Under the pieces are notes generated by a model. It did not search any database. It was not told where the DNA came from and was given only the letters and a program-made list of their open reading frames with translations. This document shows positions 35,520 to 47,700 of a DNA stretch of 64,000 nt, piece after piece. The translations under genes and the position numbers were made by a program. Source of the DNA: Centropus unirufus (lineage: Eukaryota > Chordata > Aves > Cuculiformes > Centropidae); assembly GCA_013397695.1 (NCBI GenBank), contig VYZI01000083.1:186001-250000 (forward strand), read 5' to 3'. How positions within the stretch are numbered: position 1 is the stretch's first letter; the number at the start of each line of letters is the position of its first letter.

Positions 35520-36661
35520 CTGGAGACAGGGTGTTTCACAGCGAGGATTCATGTTGAAGGTACCACTGCTGCTGAGAGGAAGGCTCTGTCACATGAGGGA
35601 TATCTAGTAAGCAAGGGTGGTTATGGTTACATAAGACAAACAGGGCTTGCAGGGCAAGGAGAGTTATTTTTGTTTTTCCTAAGATTCAGAGACTTTGTTT
35701 CTATAAAAAAGTCATGCCTTATTTCAGAATGCCTGGTTCCATGGCGTGCCCTGAATGAGCTCACAATGGCATGGTTTGCCTTGTGGACAGCAGACCAAAG
35801 CCCATTAAGGCAACTCAAGAGGCTTTCCCTTCCACCCACAAGGAATGGGGCCTGTCTGACCTGACACGAAGACCACAGAGCACCATGGGTACAGAAACTG
35901 GGTCACAACGAGAGAAGGTGGGGGTCTCAAAAGCAGCCTTTCCGTCCTTCTCAACCCCAGCACAGCACAATGGTTATCAGGGCAGTTTCAAAACTAAGGG
36001 CACAGAGGTTTTTTTTAGTTTTGGAGCCAAGATGCAGTCACTTTGCAAGTCTAGGGGGTAACTGATGGCACCTCAAAGCTATATCCATTTTCATTCGATG
36101 TGTGTACCAGGAACTAGTACTGGCTGGGAGGTTGTGGAAAATGAAGGGATCTAAACAACCATTGTTTAAATATTCCAAATATGCCTGTAGTACAGAACCG
36201 TGGCTGTAGGACTAATTACCCTTCCCATCTCCCAGCTGACTTCTGTGGCTGCACCTATGCCATTAGTGCAGATCTCCCATTTTTTCATATGGATCTGTAA
36301 GATGTCTTGGGTTTTATTGATTACTATGTGAAGGTCAAGCCAGAAACATGTTTCTCTCCTCAAGATCCCATTACCAATATTATATTTATCAAGCAAGTAC
36401 ATTATTAGCGAATGCAGCAAAAATTTAAAGTGAATGTAATTAAAGCCAACCGCAAGCAGTGTTTATACATGCTCACCTAACCGTACATTTGACTGCACGT
36501 CTAGTTCCACGCTGCTGAAGCATCTTCTTCCACAGGAGATCAGAGTCAGCTTTCACCCTACCACTCTCTCAGGGCAAGGAGCTATTTGTTTCACAGCAAC
36601 TGCTCTACCCAGGCAATGTGTCCCCCAGCTTGGCTTTGCCTTCCAAGGAAGCTGGATTTCC

Positions 36662-36713
36662 AAAAAAACAAAAACAAACCAAAACAAACAAAAAGAACCC
36701 CACAAAAAAACAC
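36662..36713. repeat. A-rich (AAAAC)n-like simple repeat
   Basis: About 52 bases of A runs interrupted by C at irregular 4-8 base intervals. It could be a decayed poly-A tail or simple low-complexity DNA. No retrocopy body is recognisable next to it. Confidence 0.8.
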
Positions 36714-37393
36714 TTTCATTTTTTTTCTTCTAATTTCCATACTGCTCAGTGATCCTTGTTGCAGTGTTTACCTTTCTTTTTTTCCACCATTAATGTTTTA
36801 AAGCTGATGAAATTCTAGCCAAATAGAAATATCTGGAGAAAATGCCTCTCCAGTTAAGTTCAAAACTGTAAATCATCAGTGTGGAGCTTTATTTTCATAA
36901 TTAGGAAGTTCTCCTGAATCAACCAAAACTTGTTATTCCTTTCAGAAAACAAATGTCTCAGGTTTTAATTTTCAGTTTTTTTCTCACAAGCTTCTAAATC
37001 ATATTTAAGCAAATTAATCTGTAAACTAATTCAACTGATTGTCTTCCAAAATGCAAGAAATAAAAACTTGATTTTTTTCAGTAGTTTTTCAGGCAAAGAA
37101 TCTTCTGAATTGAAAAACACCTGTAAGTCAATGCTCACTAACATGAAGCTACATTTTCAAGCAAACTGCTATTGTTTGTTCATAGTTCATTTCCCACTTG
37201 GGCAGAGGGACTATCCATAAGGATGTCCAGATGATGGTCTTGCCATTGTTTGACATCTTAATGGCTTACGTGATCTTGTGCTTGCGAAGAGGTATGTGGC
37301 AAGTATCTCGGTGATAACCCATCTCTGATGCTGATAAACCCCGTTCTGGAAAAGTATGGGGAGAACCCCATCATAGCCACATTGATCCTGAAT

Positions 37394-37417
37394 AATAGAC
37401 TGACAAATAGACTGACA
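37394..37417. repeat. Perfect 12-bp tandem duplication
   Basis: AATAGACTGACA occurs twice in direct succession without mismatch. Confidence 0.85.
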
Positions 37418-40400
37418 CTACCAGGAGCTTATCTCCTGCCACTTATATTCTATGTAGCTTGACTTTAAATGGGATCTAGTTTGGCCCTGAATATTTTCAT
37501 TTGGACTCTTAACTGAAACGTATTGTTACCATTACCAAACCTTTCAGAAACATCAAGGAAACAACACAGAAAAGAATTTTAGATAAAGCCAGTGAGTAAG
37601 TCTTTGGTCCTAAAGAGATGTTATACAGTCAATATACGTGCAGCTCAAGACGTACCTAAGGTCTTACTCCAGCAAGTCTCCTAGGTAAGAAAATTAACAA
37701 AGCCTTACCAAACACGAGCTGAATCAGACTGCAGGATTCATGGATTTTATACTAAGTAAAGGCAGCTACGACTACCCAGTTTGATTTGCATTGCTTGGGT
37801 CAGAGAATTTCATCCAACAATCCCTGCTATCAAATGAATTACTGCTCCCTTCCGTGTAAGCAGTCCTTACATCCAGTAAGTTGTGCCTGAATTATAACAT
37901 ATCTTTCAGGATGGCATCCAGCTTCCTTCCATGCTTATGAGGCTAGGCATGAAGCCCAATAAGCTATTTTCTTTTATATTTCATAGGGCTAGAACTTCAT
38001 CCAGAGATGATGTGGAGGTAAACTTCTGTTGTGGTGACTTATTGCTCCCATATAGCACTGCCCTTACCCCGTGCCAGAATCCTGCCTCCACTCAAGGAGA
38101 TAAGCATTTCTTCAGAAACGATGACCAAGGTACCGGGAAGAAATCAGTTGATGAGAGGATGCCCATCTACAACAGGAGCACTTCCCATCTGGATCTTTTC
38201 CCAATTTGATTTGCAAACTCTGTGGAATTCAAGAAGTGAAGCAGAGATTGGGAGGAGGAGTGAAAAAAAAACCTCAAAAGGGCAAGAACATGAAAATATC
38301 TCTGATATATCCAGCGCCCCTCACTGGATTTTTCTGAAAAGAATACCCCAAGATTTAGAAGCATTATCTACAGCCTCCCTGTGCCTTCAGCAGGGAGTTA
38401 TACACTGCTGGAGGAGAACTCTGACCAAACAGGCTCTGAATCTTCCTCAGATGCCTTTTCATACCTGCGAACACATCCAGATGTGTAGAGCAGGTACATC
38501 CCTTGCCTAGACATTGGTTTTAGGGGGTAAATTTGAACATCAGTTATGTCTAGATGAATGTGGATGAAAATGGTCCTACATATTCCACTGGCAGGCACCC
38601 CAAGTCATCTTGCAGCTTCATTTGCATTTCTATTGCATCATTGCAAAATAAGATATGTTTAATAAGCAGAATCCCAACAACTTCAGAAGAGCTTGTTGTT
38701 GTAGGTGTTTGCCATCAGTGCCATGAGCAAATAAAAGATATCCCAGCTGCAACTCATCCTCCCGCTGGACTCAAGATTTTAATTTGAAAATGGCTATTTT
38801 TAGGCTAGAGCTCATTTGAGGTTGTTCTGTGTCCCCAGCATGGAGTTGATTGCTGGTAACCCATTTGGGTGAGTGGGGTGAACCAGTGTAATCTGCAAAC
38901 ATTACGAATCAGATTGACTGAAATGCAGAGCAGAGCTGCTGAGCCCTTTCCCAGATTCGAGCCTGATCTCTGATGCCTTGCCTTCTCTTAAAGATCCACT
39001 CTTTAGTTATAAGTGACACTTCTTTCACAATTTAAAAAGCTGGCAGAAAATAAAAAGGAAAAGGCCCCAAAATGCTTTTGCCAGACTAGTCAATGCATTT
39101 AAGATTAAGCTGAACATTTCTATACATCAATGACCTTTAAAATCTGTTAGGAAGGTGAGATGTTAGGATTTAGTCTCAGCCAGGTGATTGATGTTTTTTT
39201 CCAACAGCAAAGCAAAGCTATAGCCTGTAGTCTAAAGCCTAGGTATAATCCTCTTTAAAAGCACTTGGTATAAAGATACAACTCATTTCTTTGTGAAAAG
39301 AACTCTGCAATAGTACAATATATTTAAAGTAAGGGCCTGGAGTTTGCCTCCAAGATGTATGTTAAAGAACTGTCAATAATTGCCCTGCATTTGAAGGAAT
39401 CGTGTTAATATGAAAACGTCATAGCTCCCCTGGAAGAGAAGAGCCAAGTAAAGCATTTCATTCACCCACTTGCTTTCTGAAACAAAACGACAAACAGGAA
39501 TAGAAGCAGCTTTGCGAGCAGGGCATTTCTCTCCCAGGCTGCTCCCAAGGATATGTCATTTCATTCCACTTGCAGGTAAGAGCTAGTGCAGGAGCAGCAG
39601 GCTGGGAGTCGACTGCCTGTTGACAGTAATAATGCTTAGTGCAATCCCTTCTGCTCTTTTGTGCCTGGTACCCTCTCCTGCTCCATTCTTCACGTGCTGA
39701 AGGAAAGGCACACAGCCAGATGTGCCTGTGCATACCATTTGATGTCATTTTACCATGTGGCTGTTTATTTCCTGTCCATAGAAAGGGAAATGGGGAGAGG
39801 GAGAGGATCTCTTCCATTCACTGAAATACAGCAGTGGCCCAATTTCTACAGCTTAGCACCTCAGTGTCAAACGGAATTCAGAGCCTGACTTTAGCCCTGA
39901 CTTCCCATCACAATGATTCCACTGTCTGCTTTGTTATAGATACAGGACTGCCCATCACTCAAGCCAGGCCATGTGCTTCCATGGAACTTGTTATGCCTGC
40001 CATCAGCAAGACCTTGCCTTGCTCCTGGAAGTCCACGCTCATTTTTGTTTCTTCTTCTTGTGTTGCTTCAGTATGCAAATAAGACTGGAAAATGCAGCAA
40101 GAATGGCAAGCAAAAACTGTTTAGCTTACATAGCTAACTGCTGTTTAGGTTTTCCAGTGAAAAAATGGTGGGAAGACAACCTGAGTTACAGAAGGCTGAT
40201 CGTCCCATGCCTTCAGTCCCTCCCAGCCAGTCAATCCAGATGGATGTGCCCTTGGCTGCTATCTTCCTCCCCTCCCCTGTTGTCTTACAAGGTGAAATGT
40301 CTCACTGCTGGCATTGAGTCATGGGCCCGCCTGCTTCCTCCAGAGGAGAAACATTCACCCTTGATGGTTACTCCAGGGAGCAATTCCTTGCACTCCACAG

Positions 40401-40883
40401 CTACCAGCCCCCCACTATTTGCATGTCTTTTCATATTTAATAATGAAGAGAGTTAATTATGAGATTTTGCTCAGAGGGATTTTAACACAAAAGGGATGCT
40501 ATTGAATTTAACAGCATCATCTTCCTTTTGCAACAAACAAGCTTTTGTGGAGTAAAGCATTCCCTGCAATCACTTCTAGGTTCTGGTCTAGAATCAGGTG
40601 GAAATGAATTAAAATAGAAATGCACAAAGGTTCAGATTTTGAAATGGAGGCACAGTTGCACACCTATCTGTCTAAAGACCACTAGGACATAAACAGTGAA
40701 TGCTCTCAAAAAAGCCAACCAAATATAGACCTGAAAAGCATCAAAAGATAAACCTCAGGACAATGTGATCAAACCTAGGGTAGAGGTGGGCAAGAAGAAG
40801 GAGATATTAACCAGCCTTCCAAAGGGAATACTGAAGCAGCACATTGGGATGAAAGTCTCGTTGTATTCTGCATAGTTTGATAT

Positions 40884-41205
40884 TTCATAAACTCATAGAA
40901 AGTCCCAAGTTGGAAGGGACCCACAAAGATTCAAGTCCAACTCCTGCCCTGGCAGAGGACAACCACAATATTCACACCATGTGGCTGAGGACAATGTCCA
41001 GTATTGTCAGGCTTGGCGCCGAGATCTTTTCCTGATGTCCAGCCTAACCCTCTCCTGGCATCTTTGTGCCATCCCCTCGGGTCCTGTCCTTGGTCATGAG
41101 AGAGGAGAGCTCAGCACTTGCTCCTCCTCCTCCTCTTGTGAGGAAGCTGTAAACTGAGATACGGTGCCCCCTCAACCTCTTCTCCTCCAGGCTGAAAGCA
41201 CTGCA
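40884..41205 (-). mobile_element. CR1 LINE, truncated, different 3' subfamily
   Basis: The plus strand begins TTCATAAACTCATAGAAAG, followed by the block 'AAGTTGGAAGGGACCCACAA' and 'AGTCCAACTCCTGCCCTGGC'. This is the reverse complement of a CR1 3' variant that reads 'GGAGTTGGACTCGATGATCC' in sense. It then shows 'AGGCTTGGCGCCGAGATC', 'TTTTCCTGATGTCCAGCC' and 'CTCTTCTCCTCCAGGCTGAA'. The wording differs from the other copies, so it belongs to a separate subfamily. Confidence 0.92.
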
Positions 41206-44200
41206 GGAAGAACACAGTGTATCTATTTCTTATACCTGAAACCTATACAGAATCATTTCCTGTTTCACCTTGATATGAAAAGCATAAACCATTAGTGCTG
41301 CCCCTCTCAAAGAAGGGGGCCGAAATAAGAGGCAAATGCAGCAGGTAAACATCACTGCTCCTAGATCTTTCTCTACATGTCCAGACTTTCTATTTTGGTT
41401 CTTTGCTGGAAGGAAGCACAGGACCATACCTAAGAAACATGACTGTCAGCATTCATTAAGACCAATGCTTAATCTCAGTCGACAACATCAGCGTCGGAAT
41501 CGTAGCTGGGAGCTGGCAGCATTTCAATAGAGGATTCTTCTGAGCTCTTACACACTACTTCAATAAATAATCCTACCGGGAAATATGGAGAAGAGCATTT
41601 AAAATGATTTTAGCTGGCACGTCACTACAAGGTTGAACCATCATGTAGTGATGTGCCCACTGCCTAATTCCACTGTGAAATGTTGAAATACAGCTTTTAG
41701 CTCCACAGAAGCATGTAGGCCTCTATTTACATGCAAATTGATGCTATTCATGTGTGAACTACAGCAGGTACTGACTCTGCCAGATGGAATAATTTGGGGA
41801 TGTGCCCATTCTCTTTTGCTGAGGGCTGCATGTATTCACACATGCTGTAGGTAATTGTTGGCGTTCCTATGTCACCAGAAGTCCCAATTAAATAACTATT
41901 TAAAAAATTTACTTTCAAGTGAAACATGGTCATGTGTGCAGTAGCATAGACCAGAAATAATGATGATTATAATCACCCTTATAATACTGCTATTAGCAAT
42001 AACATCATTAGCAATAAGGGAGAAGCAGGTTGTTCAGGGCAATGTGTCAGGAAATCTGGATGAGTCACTGCCCAGTGAGTTTGGACAGGCCATTTCATCT
42101 TGTCTTCTTTCCCCGCTTTGTTTTAATCCAGAAACTATTCATGGAATGCATAATGCTTTAATCAATTTCTTGATATGAAGCAGACAAACCCGCACAAATA
42201 TTCCTGTAGCAGACATTTGCATGCACCTCGTTGCATTACCCCCACTTGGCCTTGACCAGCAGTGAGGGTCACTTGATTTTAATCAATGGCAGCCCCTTTC
42301 CACAGAATTAGGATGATATTGCAAAGCAGCAGGTGGCCAACTGATGAAAACAGGCCTGCTTTGGCTGATAGTGCTTTATTTGAAGCACTGATACGCTTAA
42401 TATTTGTTCAGTTATCATCAGCAGAGAAATAGGGATATCAAGGCATGAACCTCCCCACCATGTGGTGGCCCACCATATATAAGTAATAAACACAAGACCT
42501 GAGAGGAATCGAACAACAGAATCAGCTGATCTATTTACAATTGGAAGCTACAAAGGGGTTTTTAGCCAGTGATTTTCATTGTCTTGAAGTTGGAGATGCA
42601 GAGACAGATCTTGACAGTTGCACAAAGAAAAGGATTTAATTGCACTGAGGAAAATGAGATAAACTTTGTATAACAAAAAAAATGAGGAAAACACACCTAT
42701 CTTGCAGAAACAGACTGGGATGGGATGCAAGAGGATCTTCTCAACTCCTGCTCTCCTTGAAACCCATTTTTATGGTGTGTACTTCACAGCAGAGCAGCCT
42801 TGGTTTGCAGGGGCTGCATCCTGGGGTGTTATCATACGGCAGCCTCTGATGGGTTCATCCTCCGCTACTGCAGCCTGTGCTGCCGGACACGGCCTGGCTA
42901 CTGCTCAGACTGGCCCGCCAGCAGACACCTGGATTTTGCCCAGAACAACCTGATTCTGTAAGGAAGAATTCTGTAAGCAGAATTGTTGCCACAGAGAGCA
43001 GTGAGAAAGGAGCGCAGCAGGTGAAGGAAATTAGCCTCACGTTCAAAAATCCATAGAAGGAAATGACTGCAAAGATCATAAACAAACTAACTAAAAAAAT
43101 CTGCACCAGAAAACCTCTGAATTCAGGCAGCCATCAGGAAGGTCAACAGAACCATTTCCTTTTGCAGTTTCTCCAGTTCCAGAGCTATTTCATGAGCATT
43201 TGGCTTCACTGCTCCCACTTCCTGGAACTCTCCCAAATACCTTTGTATTTCAAGGTCTCCAGGCCTAGAGGCTGGGTTCACTTCACCTGTAAATATTGGC
43301 TAGCACGGCAAAACAGAGGCTTGCCATGAAATCAGTACAGTAGGAAATACAATTACTTCAAACCATGGGGAAAAACCCTTTGCAGAAATTCCTAACTGGC
43401 AGCAGGAAAGTCAGGGGTGTTTCTCCCTATGATAACTTCTGAAAGGCTCCTGCAAAATACAGATCATATTTCTGTAGAAGAGAAAAAACCTGAAGTGTGA
43501 GCATCAAGTAAAATCAGACATATTGAGATAGTAATGCCTGGGTGTTTTTTGCTTCAGACATGGAAACCACAAGGAATGCACTTTCCCCCTGTGCTTGATT
43601 CCAAGGTGCTGTTTTTTTCCATCCAATCTCCATCAGTTCTATGGGACAATAATAAGGTCAGACAGTGGAATAAAGGGCACTACCCACGGATACCTGCACT
43701 TATAGATGCTCGTCTCTGCAGCTGGTGGGTACATTTGTGAACAGAAAGGCTTGATTTGCTTGATTTAACTCCTGGTTAGTCAGGCAATGTTAATCAGCAT
43801 CCACCAACTGAGCTGTCCGATAGGTGATACATAAAAAGAAAGCCGCAACAGAGGAAAAATAAAGAAAAGTTATTCTGTGCTGCACACTGCCACAGGCACT
43901 AAAAAACACTGCTCTAGGATTAGTTGAAAAGATTATCTAGTATTATACTCAGTCTGGGAACAACCAAGGAGGGAGCACGAGGCATAGGAACACACAGGGA
44001 AATGCCTTCCCTGCTGTGCTCAACAACTCAGTCTCTGTTCAAATCTTCTGCCACAGACTTGCTTTTACTAGCCACTAATAAGCTTCTCCTTAAAAAGTTT
44101 AATCATATGTCAGAACTATCTTTAATTATGTTGCAGCAATGAGTTCCTCAATAGTTGCAGAGTTTGTGAAAAAAATCTTCCTTTTCTTTCTGTTAAACGT

Positions 44201-44324
44201 ACTCACCAGTACGGCCACTGGTTATGTCTTGCAAAGCAGTAAAATAATTCCCTTATATTAATAATGCTTTTCCCCACCTCTACCACATGCACACCCCCCC
44301 CCCCTTCTTCATTTATTTTTTAAG
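41206..44324. other. Unique sequence, no gene recognised
   Basis: Mostly AT-rich, with a GC-richer part at about 42770-42960 that carries overlapping open frames of 80-95 codons on both strands. A C11 homopolymer is at 44294-44304. A small repeat of ATTAGCAATAA lies near 41993-42018. No gene family is recognised. Confidence 0.4.
44294..44304. repeat. Poly-C tract (C11)
   Basis: Eleven C in a row preceded by ACA. It is a homopolymer prone to slippage and sequencing-length error. Confidence 0.85.
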
Positions 44325-44765
44325 CCAAAGACTTCTAATCTCTGATCTTTCCTCCTATTCTGAGCATCCTTATTGCCTTTCTCCTGTTTTGGCATTCTCC
44401 CCTGATCATTATTTTGGAGTTCTCAGTACTAAATCTTACCTGCTATTTTATTAGCTCTGGGAGTTTAAGGACTAAGCTGTTTAGCTTTTGGTTTGACTAT
44501 GATGACAATTTCCTTATTGCCACTACACATGAACCTTCTCTCCAGGATCTCTGATAACAGGTTGATTAGGACAAATCCTAGCTCACAGCCTTGGAGGACC
44601 TCCCTTCAATGGAAAAGCTGTCCATACATTTTTACTCTTTATCTTTCAACCAGGTTTTAATGCGTGAGAGGACCTTTCCTCTTATGCTTTGACAGCTTAG
44701 TTTCCATGACTGTCTCATGAGAAACCCTGTCAGAAGCACTGAATGGAAACCACTTGTATGAAGAG
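44325..44765 (-). mobile_element. Ancient CR1-like LINE fossil, RT domain remnant
   Basis: The minus strand translates, with frameshifts, to pieces that follow the order of a CR1-clade reverse transcriptase. First comes HET...KLSKH with a following W..K.K.K region, then GQLFHWREVLQG, then LGFVLINLLSEILE (family: 'W..V.SGVPQGSVLGPVLFN.FINDLE'). Nearer 44325 there is CQNRRKAIRMLRI (family: 'LEKVQRRATRMI'). It is far more diverged than the other copies and lacks the 3' tail, pointing to an old insertion, possibly predating birds. The assignment is by motif recognition only. Confidence 0.6.
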
Positions 44766-47700
44766 TTTTCCATCAGGAATTATAATATTAGTTCAGAATC
44801 AGCAGCTATGATTTCTGGGGAAAGGAAAAAGGAATTGTAGGATGTTTTCTGCCATGTCAAAGTAGATGCTGCAGATGACATTAAAATATCACCATTTCAA
44901 TGGCTTGGCTGCTTTAATAATATGATTATGTTCTCTAAATTCTATATAATGTCATTTTCACGTCTTTTCTAAACTTAAGTGAAAACAGGGATGACCTGAA
45001 GTTAAATAGGACAAGCTGGACTTGCCTACAAGCACATTTGGGTGAGACTAAAACAAAATGCCTGTCCTCACATGAGCCAATTTTTGGGGCTGGAGCCCCT
45101 TAGCAGCTCCTGTCAATCCTGTGTCAGAACTGAAGGCCTGTAAGAGTGAGACAGACAAGAAGTGGCAGTCTCCTCTGCTGCTGCTTGTTCTCCCCTTTAA
45201 GAGGGGCCCAGCCTGGACTGGGCTGGCAGATGCTGCATTCCCATCAAGCCTGGAGTTTGGGTACAGAGCACGTTCCCTGCCAGTGCTGGCAGACACCTCT
45301 CGTAGCTCCATCCTGGCAGCAGCATCCACAAGAAGTCCTAGTCTAGCAGCCTCCCCAACTTGGCACCTTTCCTTTCCAAAAGCCTTGGGAGCCCCAAAAA
45401 TACAGAGTGTTGTAACACAGGGCTGCATCCTTTAATACCCAGTAAGGAGAGGGTAGAGAAAAGGCTTTAAAGGAGGCAGGAGACAAGGACCACTTTTAAC
45501 ATCTCTCCTCCTGTCAGAGCCTCTTCAAAGACCCCCAAGCTTTCTCTGCCATAAATCCCTAAGCCTCACTGCTGACAGCCTCAGTCCTTGTCCCATGTAC
45601 CTGCCGTAACTGTAGGGTGATGGCTTAGTCCTCCTCCCCAGCAGAGCCCACCCTGCCAGCCCTCCCAAACAGAGCTTTATCCTGCACCGCTGTGGAGCTG
45701 TGGAACAGCAGAGTAAATGGAAACCTCATACTGCTGACACTGAGGAGGTCTCTGTCTGTTTGAAATACGGATTATCGTAGTAATTTGGAGAGGTAAGCAA
45801 AGTGAGCAGAGAATCTGCATAAGCAAGCTTTCCCATTCTGTTTTTCCTTCTGGTTCTGGCATGGAGGAAAATAATTTACCAAGGAAATGGTCTAACAAAG
45901 GCATAACATAAGAATTAGAGATGTCTGAAATAAAGCTTAGTGTGTTATATTTTCCTATAATTTCATTCAAAGAAACATTTTTCATCCTGAAGAATCCAAG
46001 TTAGATTTTATTTTATAATCTGTGTTATTTCCTGATGGATGATCATATGGAGACAAAATTCAGATCCATGTGTACCAGGCATTTAAGGATATAAAGTATC
46101 AGAGGCATATTGTTAATTCCCCAAGCCATATATCGCAGACCTAAGAATATCGGCATGAAGATTACACTTAGAAGATATCTGCAAACACTAAGGACAGTAA
46201 AGGTCATTAAACACACTTAAGACTTCCCTGTATTGCAAACAGAACAAAGTTAGAATTCCTGCCGTAGATGTCTCTGCTCTCCCTCTCTAGCTCTGACCAG
46301 TGCCACAGGGGAAGTTACCTTTAGAGCAGAGATGCTCCCTACAAGGTACACATGGAGTCTGACAGCACTTGCGGAATTAAAGCTAAACTCAGAGATTTTA
46401 AAAGGAAAAAAAAAAGAACCTGTAAAAATAATCCAGAAACAGTTAATGTGAGAGAACTGGTGCCCCTTATCAAAATGGAGAGCAATAATCTGAGAATGCT
46501 TTATCAGAACGCTGTTGAGGTTTTTCTTTCCTAAGGTGTTTTGTGTTGGCTGGGAGCCATTTACTCCTGCACTGCAATTGAAGAGAACATTTGCCTCCTT
46601 GGTTTTCCACTCTAATATCTCACAGCACAAGCAGAGCTTTTGTTATGCATCAGCAGCTGCCAATATTCAAATGAAAGGCTCCAACAAAAATGGTTGTACT
46701 TTGCTTTTGATTTATTTTAGCTGGCAGCTCTTCAGAGCTCCACTCCCTGGTTCAAACCCAGTCTGCTGTAGCTTCTGTGTTCAGACCTGCCGGTTCTTCC
46801 AGTACTCTCCCATTACAGAGTGACTGCACTCTCAGAACCTCTCGACAAACTTTCTAGCTCCACTTCGGCTGCAAAGCTTTTGTTTTCAGCAAAGAAAGCT
46901 TCCAATCCCACCCTCATCTTCTATTAAACTGGCAGGACTATTTTACATCAGATATGTTCCTGTTGAAGCCAGGCATTGAGCAAAGTCTCCAATTCTGTTT
47001 CTTCATCTGTAGTCCCCATTTCTCACTCAACAAGGCAGGCCTTTCTTTGCCTGTTGGTTTAAGGTTCTTGTTTTTTAAGGGTGTATTTCTCTAATATTCC
47101 ATCTTGGATGCTGTGATAGGCACAAAGGTCAGGCACCTAAGCCTGTTCTTGCAACACAGAAATCTGCACAAGTTAAACACATGTCTAGGTGGTCTCTGGA
47201 ACATTTACTGACAAAAACCTTTGTGGGCTTTTTGCACTGGGCTCTGCTGATGCCTGTTTTGCACTCTCGGTAGCAGCAGCCCTTGACCAGCTTCCTCTCT
47301 CGGGTGATATTCCTAGGAACTTCCAGGGAGGCAGCAGCAGTCATGGGGAGAGGAACCTTGAAAGATAATAAATGTTAATTTTGTTTTGATAAAATGGTGG
47401 AATACCATGAGTTATATTAATATTCGTGATGCAGAATTTAAAAGCACAAAATTTTCCCAGATTACAAAGAATCTTGAAGGGTTTATATTATTTTACCCCT
47501 TTCCACTAGCTTTCACAGTTTGTCTTGCAGCAATGGTTCTGTGGACATAGAACACTGCTTGGTGTACTAAATAGTGTCATCTTCCTCTGCTCCTGTCAAG
47601 TTTTAATGTTGACTAGCACGAGGAAATGTTAACCTCTCCTGTTCTCACTCTTGCGGTGTGATTTCTAATACATCCAACACAATTCCTTGCAAGTCCTTAT

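Larger units (their letters stand above)
35520..40883. other. Unique sequence, no gene recognised
   Basis: About 5.4 kb without recognisable transposons. It contains an A-rich simple repeat (36662-36713), a perfect 12-base tandem duplication (37394-37417) and several possible micro-exons (minus 36220-36294 and 36477-36514; plus 39538-39575). Open frames reach 161 codons (39971-40456) with no family motif. Confidence 0.4.

Noticed and set aside
36220..36294. Minus-strand 75-bp exon-like pattern (IHMKKWEICTNG...)
   Set aside because: The donor (AGG|GTAATT) is weak and phase 0 does not fit the neighbouring 35469-35519 candidate.
39458..40456. Open frames of 119 (minus) and 161 (plus) codons
   Set aside because: No recognisable domain or start context; consistent with chance.
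45048..45435. 126-codon minus and 104-codon plus open frames
   Set aside because: Overlapping long frames on both strands are explained by the local GC-rich, stop-poor composition; no family motif.
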